Source of the DNA: an uncultured Collinsella sp.
Lineage (GTDB): Bacteria; Actinomycetota; Coriobacteriia; Coriobacteriales; Coriobacteriaceae
Direction: 5' to 3'
DNA length: 64,000 bases
NCBI GenBank assembly: GCA_958450865.1
Contig: CAUDNY010000002.1
Location: forward strand, 1-64,000
Shown: positions 25,575-32,879 of the stretch, piece after piece
How the letters are laid out: each line of letters opens with the position of its first letter
Numbering within the stretch: the stretch's first letter is position 1
The notes under the pieces: model-generated
What the model was told of the DNA's origin: nothing
Seen by the model: only the letters and a program-made list of their open reading frames with translations
Database searches by the model: none
Position numbers and translations under genes: made by a program

Positions 25575-25706
25575 TATTGGCGCTGCAGACTAGGTTTGCC
25601 ATCCAGAAACGTAAAGTTATTAACATTCATATTCGTAATTAACAATGGGTATGTCGCCAAGATGCTGCCCAGTCAACACATGGCGTAAATCGATAGATAT
25701 GAAAAA

Positions 25707-25730
25707 AGGCCCCAACTTGCGTTAGAGCCT
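25707..25730 (-). terminator. Terminator of tRNA-Ala copy 2
   Basis: The same hairpin as after copy 1, with one changed base in the 3' arm, and a run of six T on the minus strand. Confidence 0.8.
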
Positions 25731-25745
25731 CATTCAATGCTCGGG

Positions 25746-25818
25746 TGGAGACGAGGGGGATCGAACCCCTGACCTCTTGACTGCCAGTCAAGCGCTCTCC
25801 CAGCTGAGCTACGCCCCC
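25746..25818 (-). tRNA. tRNA-Ala(GGC), copy 2
   Basis: The mature sequence is the same as copy 1, anticodon GGC, again without encoded CCA. Flanks match copy 1 from about 36 bases before the terminator to about 50 bases upstream of the tRNA, so the block was duplicated. Confidence 0.95.
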
Positions 25819-25931
25819 GTGCAAAGAAGTACTATACGGGAACTCCCCCGCCGATGCAAGGACAATTTTGGAAAAGATTTTACGGTGCGTGGAACGGCGC
25901 GGGGCCGAAGAGACACACGATGCCCGAAATA

Positions 25932-25955
25932 GCCCGCGGGGCGCGCCCCGCGGGC
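25932..25955. repeat. Perfect 24-bp GC palindrome
   Basis: GCCCGCGGGGCG is followed immediately by its complement. It occupies the same place after tRNA-Ala copy 2 as the 13-bp hairpin after copy 1. Confidence 0.6.
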
Positions 25956-26132
25956 AGCGGCAAGCTCGCCCTCCTTCCCGGGGTTCGGCATGTCGACCCA
26001 GGTGCCACCGGTCAGAACAAAGCAATCCGCGGTGCTTCCGCGGGAGGGTTTCGTCTGAGCCTCTATCCGCGCCTTCGGGCCAATTTACTGAACCGTGCGT
26101 AGCTCGCGCCAGCTGGTCGCTTCATAAACGGA

Positions 26133-26284
26133 CCGGTTTACTACGACGATTCCCGGATTTCCGACCTCACGCCTGCTTTCGCAAAACGGGCAGGTTATCT
26201 ACCTGCGGTTTTATGAGCGGCGAATTCGGTGTGTTCAGCCACCCTCAATCCAACGTAGTAAACCGGCATTGTTTTAAAATGGCA
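26133..26284. repeat. 152-bp element with inverted ends, copy B
   Basis: It starts with CCGGTTTACTACGACG, carries CGTAGTAAACCGGC near the end, and closes with TTGTTTTAAAATGGCA. It has the same length as copy A at 25088-25239 and shares ends and TCTACCTGCGGTTTT, while the middle has diverged. Confidence 0.65.
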
Positions 26285-26334
26285 CTTAATTACTGGCAGC
26301 ATATAAAGTATTAAAAATGCTCACTAGGCCATTA

Positions 26335-27489
26335 TTACTTACCAATACCAAGCCAATTGCACAGAACGTTGGCCCGTAATCTGGTTTCAGCACATCTCAT
26401 CGCCTCGGTTTTTGGCTTGTAGCGCAACTCCAATCGCTTACACACACTGTGAATGATGGCATCAAGCTGTTCGTGATCATTGAGCATGTCATGAGTTACA
26501 AGAAATACGTCGTATCCCATGCTTTGCAATGCTGTCATTCGAGAGGCATCGTGGTCAAGCACAGCGCCCGATCCATGGATAACCTCTCCTTGAAGTTCGA
26601 TAATCACAGCCTTCATTGTTATTGGGTTTACGATGACGATATCGCCGTAACAGACTTTCTGACCTGCGATTTTCCGAGCTGAATTCGACAGCGGTGTTAA
26701 GTCGTTGACGTATATGTTTTTAAACTCCGCTCCGCCGGCACGTCTCGGATGACTTAGCAACATGATTCCAGCAACTTCTAGCGGGGATGCCGCAATACCC
26801 ATTACCTGCTGTGCGGCTTCGTAGAATTGCTTTCCCCACATCTCGCCCTTAACCTTCGCTGCAAATCTGTGCAGTTCTTCTATTTCAATAAGAGGCTTTC
26901 TCATCCAGAGCGATGTTCCCTTTCCGTTAGCTTTATTTCCGGATCCGTTATTCTGCTGCCCACTTTGATTATTCTCACTATCCTTCTGGTGCGCCCGAGC
27001 ATAGACTCGCTTCCATGGGGCCTCGTCTTGTGTTTCGTCTAGTTCAAACAGACTTTCTGTGGTGTACTGCTCTTCTTCTGATTTTGCCTGCTCAAGTGCC
27101 ATGTCGACCGCGGGCGATGGTTTAAAAACTGAGAACCATCCGCAGAACTCGTACATAGCCAGAACCAAGTCGCATGAAGAAACGCTTCGAGTCATGGTGT
27201 ATAGCGTATTAAGAGGGTCTGTGACGCTAAAGCCCATACCCGTGTCGATGGAAACCTTCTCTATATAGGCGCTGTTCCATCGGATGGTCCGTCTTGTCTC
27301 GGAATGCAGGTTGCTTCGTGTTGATGCTGCTGTGATGACTGGCGTCTTGAGGACGTCGGTTACGAAAGGGGCTTGGGATAGGGCGCGCCAGCCGTCTTCA
27401 GAGTTGGGCAGACGCGGGTAGAGATCGCGCACCTGCGGTGGGCAGCGCCAGTAACGGAATGCGGTGTTTGCGCAGACAATCTCGTCCAT
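26335..27489 (-). CDS. Putative Vsr/DUF559-like nuclease protein
   Basis: A 384-residue protein of unknown function. The last third looks like a Vsr/DUF559-type PD-(D/E)xK fold: GDIVIVNPITMKAVIIELQGEVIHG (a strand with Asp, then Ile-Glu-Leu-Gln-Gly-Glu), then DHDASRMTALQSMGYDVFLVTHDML, the Asp-x3-Arg helix and closing strand. A low-complexity Asn/Gly/Ser linker (about 170-190) separates this from an N-terminal region with SVSSCDLVLAMYEFCG. GGGGGAGG precedes the ATG. Such genes resemble AbiEi- or transcriptional-regulator-like proteins of Coriobacteriia, so a regulator with a dead nuclease fold is an alternative. Confidence 0.5.
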   Translation of the reverse strand: MDEIVCANTAFRYWRCPPQVRDLYPRLPNSEDGWRALSQAPFVTDVLKTPVITAASTRSNLHSETRRTIRWNSAYIEKVSIDTGMGFSVTDPLNTLYTMTRSVSSCDLVLAMYEFCGWFSVFKPSPAVDMALEQAKSEEEQYTTESLFELDETQDEAPWKRVYARAHQKDSENNQSGQQNNGSGNKANGKGTSLWMRKPLIEIEELHRFAAKVKGEMWGKQFYEAAQQVMGIAASPLEVAGIMLLSHPRRAGGAEFKNIYVNDLTPLSNSARKIAGQKVCYGDIVIVNPITMKAVIIELQGEVIHGSGAVLDHDASRMTALQSMGYDVFLVTHDMLNDHEQLDAIIHSVCKRLELRYKPKTEAMRCAETRLRANVLCNWLGIGK

Positions 27490-27852
27490 GTGGACCTCCC
27501 CCTAGCTTCCGGCATGAGCCGTGTGACTTACGGGTCTGATTATCTAGGTGAGCATCATGCGGGTAAGTACCGGAAGCTGACCAAACACTGACCAAAAGAG
27601 GGATGGGTTGTGATGAAAGCAGGCGCGATTGATGGAATGCGCAGGTAGTGAAGCCGTGCGTCTAGTCTCAGTCTTCACAATTGCTCGTAGATTGCGCAGA
27701 GAATTCAAGGAATGAGCGCAGACGCTTTTCACAAAACGTGCGATGACGTCACCTAGCGTGAGCCGGTACGGGTGCTTTTATACATGTGTAGGAATTGTGA
27801 AGGGGACATGCTCAATATAAAACGGGACCCCATTTTAATAAAAATCAAAAAT
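27490..27852. other. Intergenic, no gene seen
   Basis: There is no convincing reading frame on either strand. It lies upstream of the nuclease-like gene and should contain its promoter. Toward the tRNA-Val side the sequence becomes AT-rich. Confidence 0.4.
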
Positions 27853-27885
27853 TTGGTGTCACTTTTGGTGTCAGCCTTGGTGTCA
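27853..27885. repeat. Three copies of TTGGTGTCA, period 12
   Basis: TTGGTGTCA occurs at 27853, 27865 and 27877, exactly 12 bases apart. On the minus strand the unit would read as repeated Asp-Thr-Lys. It lies between the tRNA-Val terminator and the accessory gene, where an integration site could be. Confidence 0.6.
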
Positions 27886-27894
27886 AAAAGAAAA

Positions 27895-27921
27895 AGGTCA
27901 GAAGCTTAACACCTCTGACCT
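27895..27921 (-). terminator. Terminator of tRNA-Val
   Basis: AGGTCAGA pairs with TCTGACCT and is followed on the minus strand by TTTTTCTTTTT. Confidence 0.8.
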
Positions 27922-27931
27922 GCGCTTTTGA

Positions 27932-28006
27932 TGGTGGGCGATACAAGATTCGAACTTGTGACCCCATCCGTGTGAAGGATATGCTCTACCCCTGAGCCAA
28001 TCGCCC
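27932..28006 (-). tRNA. tRNA-Val(CAC)
   Basis: A cloverleaf with acceptor GGGCGAT/ATCGCCC, anticodon loop TTCACAC (anticodon CAC), T loop TTCGAAT, discriminator A and an encoded CCA. Confidence 0.95.
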
Positions 28007-28144
28007 GTCGCCTTTCGGCAAAAGAGATACTAACATAGCCGCGCGAGGTTTTCCAAGAACTTTTTGCCCTCGATTTTAAATTCGTGGGTGCTAGCCAAGT
28101 CAAAACAACCAAAACAATCGGCAAAACCGCAGCTAAATCACCCT

Positions 28145-28963
28145 TTATCGTTTAATCCACGAGGTTTCGGGGCGGCAGATAAGTCGCGCGTTGTTGTAGG
28201 CCATGTCGAGCGTGAGACAGGTGCGCGCGGCGTAGAAACCGTCCTCGCGTTGGATGGTCAGCGCCAGCTCGGGCTTGTCGCCGGTCAGGCACAGCGGTAG
28301 GAGTAGCTGGATCCGGCCGCCGTAGAACTGCGGCACCGCGAGCGTATAGTTGGCTGCGGCGCGGCGGGCGGCCTCGACGACAGCCCCCTCAAAGGCGCGA
28401 CGCAGCAGCAGCGAGTTGTCCTCCCCCATCAGGCTAGCAGGAATGCGCGTCAGGTTCTCCTCGTCGCCCAGAATGTGGTCGATGTTGGAGCGGATGGGCA
28501 GGCGGTAGTCAAAGACAAGCTCGGAGGGGTCCTCGGCAAAGCGCACGCGGCACGGCAGGTACTCAAACGAGACCAGCATGGGGTCGCTCTCCTTAAAGAA
28601 GCCCTTCAAAAACCAGCGCTGGCGCGCGTCGGGCTTGGTGTTGGGCTCAAACAGGCCGTAGATGGTCTCGTAGCGGCGCGTGTACAGGCCGGTGTTAAAC
28701 AGGCATCGGTCGTCGTCGAACACCAGCAGCAGGTTGGACGGCGCGGTCTGGTCCACGTCGCGCTCGGTCAAAAATACTGCGCGGCTAAACGAAAACGACA
28801 GGTAGTTTTTGAGGATGCGGTTGCCGGGACCCCAGTCCTCGGGGTCGGCGAGGTCGGCCAAGCGGTCGTAGCAGGGCTCGGGGCAAAACGCGAAGTCGTA
28901 CACATTGCTGCACAGGGTGCTAGGGAGTTCCATGTGGCGTCCATTCCATTCAATAACCGGCAT
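28145..28963 (-). CDS. DUF3825 domain protein
   Basis: A 272-residue protein recognised as DUF3825 from LKNYLSFSFSRAVFL, then CLFNTGLYTRRYETIYGLFEPN and the later LGDEENLTRIPASL. The family is common in bacterial accessory regions and is sometimes fused to RNA-binding or HEPN-type domains, but its activity is unknown. It starts 15 bases after the Doc-type Fic gene with only a weak ribosome site, so it is probably the last gene of a five-gene operon. tRNA-Val follows. Confidence 0.75.
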   Translation of the reverse strand: MPVIEWNGRHMELPSTLCSNVYDFAFCPEPCYDRLADLADPEDWGPGNRILKNYLSFSFSRAVFLTERDVDQTAPSNLLLVFDDDRCLFNTGLYTRRYETIYGLFEPNTKPDARQRWFLKGFFKESDPMLVSFEYLPCRVRFAEDPSELVFDYRLPIRSNIDHILGDEENLTRIPASLMGEDNSLLLRRAFEGAVVEAARRAAANYTLAVPQFYGGRIQLLLPLCLTGDKPELALTIQREDGFYAARTCLTLDMAYNNARLICRPETSWIKR

Positions 28964-28978
28964 GCGGATGCTTAGATT

Positions 28979-29494
28979 CTATACGTGCGACAGATCGCCC
29001 GTGCCCGCAACGAATCCGCAGCGCAGCTCTTCGGCTAGCTCGCTGTTCGTGCGGCGACTGGAAACGAGGTCCTGGATCCAGGCGTAGTACTGGTTGTCTT
29101 TTGGTTCGGGGCTGTCAGACAGCACGACCGGAGTGCCTGCGAACCTTAAGACGGACAACGCAAAGACAAGGCTGGTTCGTTTGTTACCGTCTTCAAAGAT
29201 GTGGTCCTTGACCATGTGCTCGGCCACGTAGGTGACCTGGTCAAAGATGTCTGCGAAGCGATCGGCCGGCGATTGACCGAATATCGTACAGAATGCACCC
29301 GCAAGCACGGACTCGACGCGTCCAAGCTCAAGCGCGGCCCGGTCGCCTGTGGCGTCGGTTGTATAGCAGCGCCCGACCGTCATCTGCGTGCTGTGCAGGC
29401 GCATCACGGCCGCGGCCATATCTTCGAGCGAACCGGCATCATCTAGCACGAGCGGCGCGAACGGATGCGCTCCCCGCTTCGTGTCCGCCATCAT
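28979..29494 (-). CDS. Doc-type Fic toxin
   Basis: A 171-residue Fic/Doc-fold protein. The active-site motif is HIFEDGNKRTS, with Lys where AMP-transferring Fic proteins have the second Gly of GNGR. This is the Doc version, which phosphorylates elongation factor Tu in phage P1 Doc. GGAG lies six bases before the ATG at 29494 (a second ATG follows at once). The start overlaps the stop of the 61-residue protein encoded before it, an arrangement typical of toxin-antitoxin pairs. Toxicity is inferred from the family. Confidence 0.8.
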   Translation of the reverse strand: MMADTKRGAHPFAPLVLDDAGSLEDMAAAVMRLHSTQMTVGRCYTTDATGDRAALELGRVESVLAGAFCTIFGQSPADRFADIFDQVTYVAEHMVKDHIFEDGNKRTSLVFALSVLRFAGTPVVLSDSPEPKDNQYYAWIQDLVSSRRTNSELAEELRCGFVAGTGDLSHV

Positions 29495-29676
29495 GAGTTC
29501 TCCAAGAGCCTGAGCGCGTTGGGCATGTTCGAAATGGTCAGCCGAATAGCTTCGTCGATTGACGTGGTGCCGCCGAGCAAAATCGGTGATGCTGAATTTG
29601 CCACGTGCGCAGTTGAATGATCTTCTTGAGCAACGCAATCAGCGCCGTCATCTTGTTGAACATAGCTCCAAGACAT
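29491..29676 (-). CDS. Small protein before Doc, candidate antitoxin
   Basis: A 61-residue protein without a clear match to Phd. The N-terminal part is polar and acidic; the C-terminal half (TSIDEAIRLTISNMPNALRLLENS) is predicted helical. GAGGAG six bases before the ATG and the ATGA overlap with the Doc gene make it a real, coupled gene. By position it should neutralise Doc, as Phd does in P1, where an unstructured C-terminal helix blocks the Fic active site. The Fic-inhibitory motif [S/T]xxxE[G/N] is not visible. It begins 11 bases after the XRE gene. Confidence 0.6.
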   Translation of the reverse strand: MSWSYVQQDDGADCVAQEDHSTAHVANSASPILLGGTTSIDEAIRLTISNMPNALRLLENS

Positions 29677-29687
29677 GTCTGACTCCT

Positions 29688-30377
29688 CTATAGCTTTACA
29701 GACGAAATAGCCTGCGAGTCGTACTCCAGAGCAATCGGTTGCCAGACGAGGTCTTCGATGGTGCAGTTTAGGGTGTCTGCAAGCGCCAATGCCGAGGAAA
29801 CCGAGGCGCGGCGTAGGTCGAGCTGGTTCTGCTCGTAGAGTTGTATGGCGCGAAGCTTAACCCCCGATTGGGCGGCGAGCTGTTTTTGCGTTAGTCCGGC
29901 AGCCTTCCGTGCCGCCTTGAGGCCCTTTTTGTCTGCCTGGGCGTTGTTCCATTTTTCGATGACAATCTGGGCGAATTTATCTTCGGAGGCCTCGTGGAGC
30001 GGATGGTACGAGCCGATGATCCAATCGAGCGGAGCGACTTCGAGTAGCTTATTAAAGCCCAAGCTGCTCATCCATTGCGTATAGGCCATAACCCACCCCG
30101 CCCAATACTGAGGCGAACGGTCGAACGGATAGGTCTCCCTACATCTGACGGGGGTCAGTCCCGCATGGGCGATAATATCGCGCGCGAGCTCGTCGCCCGC
30201 CATGCCGCAGACGACGCGAGGCATACCGCGCTCAAACTGTTTCATCTCAAGAGCGTTCGACATGATCGCCGTCAACTCGGCTGGAGTCAGCCCTTGGTCA
30301 CAGAGAGCAAAATCGACCGCCTCGCCCAGCGTTCTCATTGCATCCTCGAGATACATCTCACTGTAGGCGTAGGTCAT
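29688..30377 (-). CDS. XRE-type regulator, candidate antitoxin
   Basis: A 229-residue protein with a helix-turn-helix of the XRE class near the C-terminus (GLKAARKAAGLTQKQLAAQSGVK, residues about 153-190) that should bind DNA as a dimer. The first 140 residues form an unknown domain rich in Trp and Met. It overlaps the DUF3990 gene by 20 bases and so is translated with it. The obvious binding sites are the two TATCGCTnnAGCGATA dyads before the operon at 31039-31091. In similar pairs the XRE protein is the antitoxin and autorepressor; that is inference here. Confidence 0.75.
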   Translation of the reverse strand: MTYAYSEMYLEDAMRTLGEAVDFALCDQGLTPAELTAIMSNALEMKQFERGMPRVVCGMAGDELARDIIAHAGLTPVRCRETYPFDRSPQYWAGWVMAYTQWMSSLGFNKLLEVAPLDWIIGSYHPLHEASEDKFAQIVIEKWNNAQADKKGLKAARKAAGLTQKQLAAQSGVKLRAIQLYEQNQLDLRRASVSSALALADTLNCTIEDLVWQPIALEYDSQAISSVKL

Positions 30378-31026
30378 CGCCCGTCATCCCCTCTCGAATG
30401 ATATCGACGATACGTATTCCCTCAAACGGGTTTTCGGCAAGGAGCTCCCGATACTGCGCCCTTGCCGCTTCATCTCGTTCCTTGGCCAATGGACCATACA
30501 GAGCTTGCTGCGCACGTTCAAATCCAGCAAAACGAATGCTCTTAAACGCACGCTCGCTTTTGAGTACAATCTGCTCCCCCAGGTTACCGAGCCTCATAGA
30601 TCGTCCAAGCTGATCGACGGTGATCGTATTGTTTACAAAAGCTCTGGCATAGCTAAAGTACGAGTCGTCCGCACGCCACCCCCTTATTACGTCGCAAGTG
30701 CTCGTCTGAGGTAGAAAGTGATCATGGAGATATTCGCACGCCCCCGCGGCAATGGCGGTATCTTTGCGAAAAGAACGATGCTCAACGAGCAACGCTATCC
30801 AATGCAGAACGCAATATTGCGGCGATAGCAAGTCGAGAACTTTGAGATCGGCTATATCGAATTCATAGCGATTCGCAAAGCCATCGGCATCGCGCGAGCA
30901 TGCCCATTCCCTTGCAAGGTCGAGGCTCTCTGTGCAATAGAATCCCTGTCCATAGTCGTTATGGATTTTCCCCAGGCCAAGCTGGGGAGTCTCAATGATT
31001 TTCTGAGAACCATGCCACAGTTCCAC
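30358..31026 (-). CDS. DUF3990 ADP-ribosyltransferase-like protein
   Basis: A 222-residue protein of the DUF3990 family, related by pattern to small ADP-ribosyltransferase toxins. The signature is near the N-terminus: LWHGSQKIIETPQLGLGK, then DYGQGFYCTESLDLAREWA, giving the His-Gly and the GFY core expected to bind NAD. It starts with GTG 31026, with AGGAG seven bases before it. It is the first gene of a five-gene run and the probable toxin opposed by the XRE protein. The target is unknown, and catalytic residues beyond the N-terminal motif cannot be assigned safely. Confidence 0.75.
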   Translation of the reverse strand: MELWHGSQKIIETPQLGLGKIHNDYGQGFYCTESLDLAREWACSRDADGFANRYEFDIADLKVLDLLSPQYCVLHWIALLVEHRSFRKDTAIAAGACEYLHDHFLPQTSTCDVIRGWRADDSYFSYARAFVNNTITVDQLGRSMRLGNLGEQIVLKSERAFKSIRFAGFERAQQALYGPLAKERDEAARAQYRELLAENPFEGIRIVDIIREGMTGDDLRLQ

Positions 31027-31038
31027 GCGAGTCTCCTA

Positions 31039-31091
31039 ACAGGTATCGCTCTAGCGATAGTATAACATACTATCGCTAGAGCGATACCTGT
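31039..31091. promoter_or_regulatory. 53-bp perfect palindrome, double operator
   Basis: Two 25-base arms are exact complements around AAC. Each arm contains a smaller dyad, TATCGCTCTAGCGATA or TATCGCTAGAGCGATA, so two operator-like sites face each other. It lies just upstream of the DUF3990 start and is the likely target of the XRE regulator. Confidence 0.75.
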
Positions 31092-31097
31092 ATTCAA
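31076..31097 (-). promoter_or_regulatory. Likely -35 of the DUF3990 operon
   Basis: On the minus strand TTGAAT (31092-31097) is followed after 17 bases by GATAGT and then TATGTT. The first operator dyad fills the spacer, so a bound repressor would block RNA polymerase. The -10 choice is uncertain. Confidence 0.45.
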
Positions 31098-31224
31098 AGA
31101 GCAAGAGGGTGAATGAAACCGAGTTTGAGTTCAATACTGGCTTCCAAAACTCGCCGAGTCCGGAAGTATGCGACAAAATTCAGACTTGCTGATCACGCCG
31201 GAGCACACTAACGCCTCGTCCTGC

Positions 31225-31524
31225 TTACAGAGCTTCATAGACACGCACCTCATCTTGCTCGATGCTTTTGCGGAAGGCCGGGCGCATGTGCTCTGGTGGG
31301 TTGGTGACGATATCAACCTTTCGCCCAAGTTCCCTCTCGAGCTCATGGGAGAGTTCGTAAAGCGTGCCGAACGTCATGGTGTTGCCGCAAACTAGACGTA
31401 AGTCAATATCGCTATCGGGCGTTTGCTCGCCTCGGGCAAACGAGCCAAATAAATAGGCTTCGCAGACGTCGTATTGAGCCAGCACGCGGGTGACGGCAGT
31501 GGATATGTCGGTAGGCGAAATCAT
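31225..31524 (-). CDS. MNT-type nucleotidyltransferase
   Basis: A 99-residue minimal nucleotidyltransferase: YLFGSFARGEQTPDSDIDLRL holds the GSx10DxD motif of the polymerase-beta superfamily. MNT proteins act as antitoxins that modify and silence HEPN RNases (MntA-HepT type). No HEPN partner is adjacent: the DUF3990 operon lies 130 bases downstream and a frameshifted Abi gene upstream. It may be an orphan whose toxin was lost. The third Asp is not obvious; KVDIVT may supply it. The ribosome site is weak. Confidence 0.75.
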   Translation of the reverse strand: MISPTDISTAVTRVLAQYDVCEAYLFGSFARGEQTPDSDIDLRLVCGNTMTFGTLYELSHELERELGRKVDIVTNPPEHMRPAFRKSIEQDEVRVYEAL

Positions 31525-31681
31525 GAGTTAATTACCGTTCAACAGTTGAGCGTCAGGGGGCCAGCGTCGATGCCGCCGGTCCGGCTTTTTGCCGTTCGGC
31601 GAGCTCGAAGATAAACTATGATCCGTTTCGTGGTTCATGTTGGATAGATCCTAAGCCATTTTGCTTTTAGGTGGGTCGATC
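31525..31681. other. Short gap without a gene
   Basis: No reading frame of note is seen between the nucleotidyltransferase start and the end of the Abi gene. Confidence 0.4.
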
Positions 31682-32613
31682 TTAAATTTTATACCTGGTT
31701 ATCTTCTTCCATTCGGCTGGGAAACCCATGGCCTCAAGGAGGCGCTCCTCGCCGATGCTCTCATCCAATGACAAGTATCCGTTAACGCACTTGACGAGTT
31801 TAGCCTTGAATGCTTTGAACTCGTCGTCGCGCAGGAGGTATCGAAGGGTGATCACTGCCGAGAAGACGTCTACCTTGCCGCAAACGTAATCCGGTCCAAT
31901 CTTTTCAATGCCGAGCTTGGAGTGCAAGGCCGTGTCAGGAATCTCAACGTGGCACCTATGGGAGAAGAGGCGCTCGCCATGCGCGCAGACGTTCCTGTAG
32001 AGGGCGAGCACGCGGATAAACGAAGAGAGTTCCTTTGGATTTCCGACCCCGAATCTCTTGGCGATCTTGGCCTTCTCGTTGTCCCTAAGTGCCGTGAGCA
32101 TTTTCGAAATCTGTCCGAAGGTCATAGCGTTCACAGCGACCCACAGCGGCACGTTCTTATATGCCCTGCGGTAGTAGGCGAGGTATTCGTGGCTGGTATC
32201 CTTGTTGGCGATATGGTCAAGCATGTTCAGCAGCTTTGGGAGAACTCGCTTCGCGCCCTTCGACGTCGCGTAGCAGCGGGCGTCCAGATACTTGCTCTGG
32301 GACTCGCCATATGCAACGCAGAACTCGTAGGCCAGCGCCGACCTGATCTTCGCCTCGACCTTGAGCAGCGCATCGAGCATTATCTCCCTAAGCTCGACGT
32401 CGAACTCGTAAAGCGCTAGGATGTCTCCAAAAGTGGCGCCTTCGCGGTATACCCGGGTGCTCGGGTCGCGGAAAACGACTGGTAACCGTTCACGACCGGG
32501 AAATAGCCGATGTCCGCAAGGACCCTCCGGCAAACCTCTTCGTCCTCGATTCTGAGGCCGGAGCTTCTGAGCTTCTCCATCTGCTGCTGGTAGGTGAGGA
32601 ATTCTTTGGGCAT
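31682..32613 (-). pseudogene. Abi-family abortive infection protein, frameshifted
   Basis: Two frames together encode one protein of the Abi_2 (AbiD/AbiF) family, linked to phage abortive infection. The N-terminal part is MPKEFLTYQQQMEKLRSSGL, DEEVCRRVLADIGYFPVVNGYQSF; the rest continues as FRDPSTRVYREGATFGDILALYEFD, LRTxLAYEF-like RSALAYEF, and the RNVCAHGERLF motif with Arg-Asn-x3-His, the HEPN-like active site. They are joined if one T is added to the TTTT run at 32472-32475. A single-base slip or a sequencing error explains this. Otherwise the gene is full length and has its own promoter and hairpin leader. Confidence 0.75.
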
Positions 32614-32628
32614 CGTCGCTCTTCCCGA

Positions 32629-32657
32629 AAAATTAAAGGGGAACCCGCAGGCTCCCC
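32629..32657 (-). terminator. Hairpin with T tract in the Abi leader
   Basis: GGGGAGCC pairs with GGTTCCCC (one mismatch), followed on the minus strand by TTTAATTTTT. It lies between the Abi promoter and its ATG, so it would end transcription before the gene unless overcome, like an attenuator. Confidence 0.6.
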
Positions 32658-32703
32658 TCCGGTTCCAGGCATCGAAAGTTTCTGGACCCTAATCACTAGT
32701 CTG

Positions 32704-32732
32704 ATATTATTCGCACATTTGGTCCTCGTCAA
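32704..32732 (-). promoter_or_regulatory. Sigma-70-type promoter of the Abi gene
   Basis: On the minus strand TTGACG is followed after exactly 17 bases by TAATAT, close to the consensus. The Abi start codon lies about 90 bases downstream, beyond a terminator-like hairpin. Confidence 0.65.
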
Positions 32733-32879
32733 GTCCAGCCTCTAACTATCCACCAGCACATATGGCTAGCACGTCAGACATTGCATGCACGAAAAAGGCT
32801 ACGCTCCCTTTCCGAAAGCGTTGCCTTTAAAGCTCCCCCCACAGAGCACTTGTGTCGCAGTCAGGTATGTCATGCCGCC

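Noticed and set aside
27853..27885. CRISPR-like short repeats
   Set aside because: Only three 9-base copies with 3-base spacers. No CRISPR array or cas gene is present anywhere in the window.
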